NCBI GenBank assembly: GCA_030267965.1
Contig: BRYA01000594.1
Span: 1-46,316 of the forward strand
Length of the DNA: 46,316 bases
Direction of reading: 5' to 3'
Source: Triparma columacea
Taxonomy: Eukaryota; Sar; Bolidophyceae; Parmales; Triparmaceae
Position numbers and translations under genes: made by a program. Positions 42,402 to 46,316 of the stretch are shown here, piece after piece. The notes beneath the pieces were generated by a model. The model saw nothing but the letters and a program-made list of their open reading frames with translations. It made no database searches and was not told where the DNA came from. Each line of letters starts with the position of its first letter. Position 1 is the stretch's first letter.

Positions 42402-45377
42402 ATGTCCAAGTATGAGTCTAAAATGTCTTGGTTATCAAGATTATTAAGTTCTGCGGATGGAGAGGATGGCGGAGATGAAAATAATGAGGCTTCTAATGAT
42501 GATAACGCAGAGGAAGATCATGCATATGATGCACATTCAATAGTATTGATCAATATAACATTAATTGTATGTATATTCATAACATATCTCATTAAAAGGC
42601 ATAGGTAAGAAGAGAGACCAGAGGGGCTGGGGGACAATCTGAACAAATGATATCAAAACAGCATTTAAACAACATCAAAACCATTCCATTGCTGTCGTCA
42701 AACACGGCCATCAGACACGGCCATCAGACACGACCATTAAAGACAGAAGCTAGGCTGGACTTGTACATAAATTCCATAAACATTCCATAAACATTCCATA
42801 AACATCCATAAACATATTCATCACAGTCTTACCACCATCCCCCTCTCCCTCCCCCCTCTCTCCCCCTCCCCTTCAACGCCCTCTAAGAATATACGCATTG
42901 CCAGAATCGGTGAGTGCTTTCCACACTGCTATTCTCCACACTGCTATTCTCCACACTGCTTTTCTCAAGGCTATTAATTGCGTTAATCACTCAAGAATAA
43001 GGAATCTCTGAGTATGCTATTGCTACTCCCTACTGCTTACTGCTATTGCTACTCCCTACATCTTCTTCAACCAAACCCCTTTCCCCTTACACTTCCCCAC
43101 CCCACCCCTGTCCCCTCCCACCCGCAGGCCGCTGCGCTAATAACAGGCGCGATAATCGGTGGTCTAGCCAAGGTGAGCCCAACTCTCCATGCAATCCCAA
43201 TTCAGCAATTCCCAATTCCCCACAATTCTACCTTCAAACAAACCCACCAACCCTCCCACCCCCCCTACACCCCCCCCACCCACCCCCAGCTGACCTCCCC
43301 CAACGACTCCCTGTCGTTATTAGAATTCAACCCTGAGGTATTCTTCTTCATCCTCCTCCCCCCTATTATTTTCGAGGTGAGATCGACGTGTTGGCGACCG
43401 GACGTCCACAAGGCAATACGACAAAAATCTACTCACAAACACCAACAAAATCCAAAAATCCCCCCCCCCCCCCACCCCCACCAAGGCTGGTTACACCCTC
43501 CGTCGAAAGCACTTCTTCGCGAACATAACCCCCATCGTATGTTACGCCTTCGTCGGTACCATCGTCTCAACCTTTGTCATCGGGGGCTTCACGCACCTGA
43601 TCGGGAAGACTGGACTCGCACCTGTGGACGCTACGAACCCTATGGAAAGGTTAGTGTATTGTAATTGCCAGGGGGAGCCCGCCCGAATTTATGACGAGCA
43701 TTCGAAATAAACTAACGGCATCTCCCTCCCTCCTCCTCTCCCCACCCCTTCCCCCCTCAGCCTCCTCTTTGGTTCCTTAATCTCAGCCGTAGACCCAGTC
43801 GCCACACTATCAATAATGGGTTCCCCCGAGCTCCAGTGCGACCCTCTCCTCTACTCCCTCGTATTCGGTGAGTCCGTCCTGAACGACGCGGTAGCCATCG
43901 TCCTCTTCAAGACCTTTAGGAAGTACTACAGCCCGGACGACCCTGATTTACAGGGGGGTGATGTACCTAAGGCTATGTTCGCGTTCTGCTATATTAGTGT
44001 TGGGAGCATCGTCGTTGGGGTACTACTGGGACTACTGGCAAGGTGAGGGAAGGGAGGAGGGGGGGGGGGAGCGTGCCCAGCGTGACACCCTGCCTTGAGA
44101 TGATTTTACAGCGGCACACCATCCTTTGGGAGGAGGGTTCAGAGACAAGCTTCGTAATTTAACACATCGAATCCGCTACTCTCGCACGCTACTCGAACAC
44201 TCCAGCTTTATCTACAAGCACACTCAACTGTACTCCTACCCGAAGCTCGAGACTTCCCTCCTCTTCCTCTTCTGCTATCTCTGCTACTCCCTAGCCGAGT
44301 CCCTCGAGCTCTCTGGAATAATGGCCCTCTTCTTCAACGGCATCCTCCTCTCCCACTACAACTCGTACAACCTCTCCGAGACTGCCTACGTAACAGCCGA
44401 GCAGATCTTCGCGACCCTGGCCACCGTCTGCGAGACACTCGTCTTCCTCTACATGGGCCTGTCCGTCTTCACCGGCTCCTTCGTAGGCTGGAACCCCATC
44501 GTAAGCATACTAATGATGGCCTTCTGCGTACTCGCTAGGGCATGCCACATCTTCCCTTTAACGTACCTGGTGAACCTCTGCAGGAAGGAGAGGGACAAGA
44601 TATCCATCAAGATGCAGTACGTCCTGTGGTTCGTGGGACTTAGGGGTGCCATCGCGTTCGCGCTGGCGGAGAATATGCCAGGACCTAACAAGCAGGTAAG
44701 GAGGAGGGGGGGGGGGGGGGAAGAGGGGATCAAGGGGTTGAAGGTAGTAATGAGCTGCATTTTGCACGCTCCTTGTCGCGCGCCCCACACGTCCTCGTCG
44801 TCGCTAACGCAAATACACGCACCCTTTTCGACATCGTCAACTTTCGCCACCTTACGATATATCTCTACCTTCCTCGCAGAACTATATCGCAAACACGCTC
44901 TTCATATGCATCTTCACCACCGTCGTGTGCGGGGGCGTCACTGAAAGGATGCTGACCAAGTTTGGTATGAAGCAGCCCGGGAACGATACTGTCGACATGG
45001 ACGAAGGTGGTAACGTCTACGAAACTCTCATGACACCTGACAGCAGCCCGCGGATGACCAGGAGCGGGAGCGCGGGAAGGATCCAGGAGGGAATCCACGG
45101 GTTCTGGAAGAGGCTAGACACCATGTACTTGAAACCCAACTTCGGAGGATCGGGGGAATCAAGGAGGCACTCGACGGGGGGGCAGCACCACAGGAACACC
45201 TCGAATATCGTACAGCCGAACGATCACGATGAGGATGAGGATGAGGACGTCACGGAAATGACAAGGTGGATGGAGAACTCAAAGGGGAGGGCGAGAGGGA
45301 ACTCGGGGGGAGGGGAAGAGGGGGGGGACCAGGAGAACGGACTTTACGACCCCCCTGTTAGAAATGACACATTTTAA
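42402..45377 (+). CDS. Na+/H+ exchanger, NHE/CPA1 family, eight exons
   Basis: Exons: 42402-42604, 42888-42909, 43128-43172, 43290-43376, 43486-43649, 43761-44042, 44206-44695, 44880-45377, giving 596 aa with all phases consistent. NHE hallmarks appear in order: first membrane span ([19 protein letters not shown]), [61 protein letters not shown], and the ion-binding [15 protein letters not shown] (the ND and neighbouring acidic motif of electroneutral exchangers). [18 protein letters not shown] and [16 protein letters not shown] follow. The acidic N-terminus and hydrophilic 130-residue tail ([10 protein letters not shown]) are cytosolic. Exons 2 and 3 are only 22 and 45 nt. It swaps Na+ or K+ for H+ at the plasma or endosomal membrane; organellar (NHE6/7/9, NHX5/6-like) placement is a guess. 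Confidence 0.94.
42771..42815. repeat. ATTCCATAAAC tandem repeat in exchanger intron 1
   Basis: Four near-perfect 11-12-nt copies lie in the first intron of the exchanger gene. Further upstream, CCATCAGACACGG is repeated two to three times (about 42706-42740). After the second exon, TTCTCCACACTGCTAT is repeated (about 42927-42965). All are intronic. Confidence 0.75.
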
Positions 45378-45456
45378 TATGGAGGAACATTTTAGGAAAA
45401 CGGGTCCAAATTGATGAATTTCTTATTGAAAAAAAAAAAAATCCTTTTTGAAGGCT
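45378..45456. other. Very short convergent gap with A12 tract
   Basis: Only 79 bp separate the stop codons of the exchanger (plus) and the hydroxylase (minus). A 12-13-base A run at about 45430 could be a genomic trace of polyadenylation or simple slippage. Both 3' UTRs must overlap or be very short. Confidence 0.5.
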
Positions 45457-46261
45457 CTACCCCCCTCTGCAAACCTTGCACGCAAGCTCCAGAGCTCCTC
45501 CCCCTTTCCCGTCCCCCCTCTTTCCCCCTTTGAACTTAAGCACCAAGTCGCATCTCCTGCATTTTGAGCACATTTCAGGGGGCAGTCTGGCTTCTACAGA
45601 GGCGAGCCGTCGCGGGTGGGAGAGAAGGGTTAGAGGGACGGGGCTGCAGTGGTGAAAGTGGAGGGGGGGCGGTTTACTTCGTTTTGTCCATGTTCTCACC
45701 AATCGTGCGGTCGTCGAGGGGCACAACCCAACGCTGCCTGTGGAGCTTCTGCAGGAGGGGGGGGAGGGAGGGTATTTCTGAGGCGTGTTTCTGGGGAGGG
45801 GAGAAGAGATATATTTCCGAATAAAGTCTGACTGGCCACTGCACAGCGCCCTTTCACTCGCTTCGCTCACCTCCTTCAAATTGACGGCCTCGTTCAAAGC
45901 TGACCTCATGGAGGCAGGGGAATCAAAGTCAGGATGCCAGAAGCGAATGAGGAGGATTAAACGGGGAAGATTCGTGGAATTAACAACCTCATGCTCAAAG
46001 GAGTCATCGAATACGATTGCTTTGCCAGTCTCCCAACGGCACCATTTATTCCCGACCCGGATTTCGCACTTGCCTTCGGACTCCGGGGGAACGATGAGCC
46101 CTAGGTGGCAAGTCAACCGGTGATTGGTCGGCGCAACGTGAGGCAGAATTCTCGAGTCACCATTGAGACGAGAGAATATTATCTCGCCCCCACCGTCTCT
46201 GCACAGGTCCAAAGTGTGAGGTGGAAGAATCTCAGACAAAATCTTACATGTTTTGGGAGCT
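45457..46261 (-). CDS. Aspartyl/asparaginyl beta-hydroxylase-like dioxygenase, 5' exons outside window
   Basis: Exons seen (minus strand): 46261-45871, 45748-45700, 45593-45457. The first exon begins at a CCGCCAG acceptor in mid-protein, so the start lies beyond the right edge. The cupin core of the ASPH family is plain: HVAPTNHRLTCHLGL, GNKWCRWETGKAIVFDDSFE, then HEVVN and LLIRFWHPDF. The His of CHLGL and the His of FEHEV are the expected iron ligands; this family lacks the usual carboxylate. It hydroxylates Asp/Asn side chains using 2-oxoglutarate. The 49-nt exon codes KLHRQRWVVPLDDRTIG. The C-terminus adds CSKCRRC...CKVC, a small zinc-ribbon-like CxxCxxC/CxxC not usual for the family. Poly-G at the window edge (46290-46310) is intronic. 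Confidence 0.88.
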
Positions 46262-46316
46262 CTGGCGGGAGAAAGGGTTGAGGGAGTAGAGGTAGGGGGG
46301 GGGGGGGGGGCGATAA

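Noticed and set aside
44112..44205. Exchanger exon starting at TTTACAG|CGGC
   Set aside because: This acceptor breaks the frame relative to the previous phase-2 donor. CACTCCAG at 44205 restores frame and gives the continuous exchanger sequence.
1..46316. tRNA, rRNA, riboswitch or transposase genes
   Set aside because: I looked for conserved T-loop/anticodon arrangements, rRNA signature segments and transposase or reverse-transcriptase motifs in long frames and found none that I could support.

Overview
The window reads as one chromosome end of a photosynthetic stramenopile (heterokont alga), possibly a bolidophyte/Parmales-type organism. This is inferred from several things in the sequence: a left-end (CCCTAA)n telomere, short GTRAG...AG introns, a secretory leader followed by a Phe-initiated transit region as used for secondary red plastids (gene at 23269-25641), ciliary genes, START-like lipid-binding modules, and BspA/DUF285 surface repeats. 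No bacterial features (operons, Shine-Dalgarno sites), rRNA, tRNA or CRISPR array were seen.

Layout: telomere (1-70) and a CT/CA-rich subtelomere (71-574), then 18 protein genes. In order these are: a 2546-aa START plus multi-membrane protein with four 33-nt microexons (575-9017, -); a free-standing dynein-stalk-like protein (9667-12603, -); axonemal dynein light intermediate chain p28/DNALI1 (13308-14221, +); an unknown tail-anchored protein (14399-16099, -); a barrel plus five-C2H2 protein (16569-18443, +); a TEX9-like coiled coil (18673-20177, -); an RBR E3 ubiquitin ligase (20176-22989, +); a plastid S1 RNA-binding protein (23269-25641, -); a small coiled coil (26357-26857, +); a TVP15/COPI-associated-like four-span protein (27044-27466, -); an unknown polytopic membrane protein (27879-29684, +); an ABHD1/2/3-YheT type hydrolase (29835-31808, -); a secreted mucin-like BspA/DUF285 repeat protein with one repeat per exon (32280-36647, +); a six-C2H2 protein (36891-37949, -); an acidic nuclear protein (38727-40271, +); an armadillo-repeat protein (40412-42036, -); a Na+/H+ exchanger (42402-45377, +); and an aspartyl/asparaginyl beta-hydroxylase cut by the right edge (45457-46261, -). 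Exon models were built by hand from splice sites, reading phase and protein continuity, and all keep frame.

Three architectural themes stand out. (1) After the first two genes, strand alternates without exception (16 of 17 neighbouring pairs are opposite), so almost every promoter region is shared and divergent and almost every 3' end is convergent, with 3' gaps of only 79-279 bp. (2) Two unrelated genes grew by tandem duplication of whole exon+intron units: 33-nt microexons in about 168-bp units at 8043-8706, and DUF285 exons in about 237-bp units at 34290-36349, with introns almost as similar as the exons. (3) Many introns carry a G tract just inside the donor and a C tract just before the acceptor, which could pair.

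Functionally, three genes within 11 kb (dynein-stalk-like, p28, TEX9-like) point to a flagellated stage, and two of them share one divergent promoter region. The remaining genes are housekeeping (exchanger, ubiquitin ligase, lipase-like hydrolase, hydroxylase) or belong to families I cannot name.
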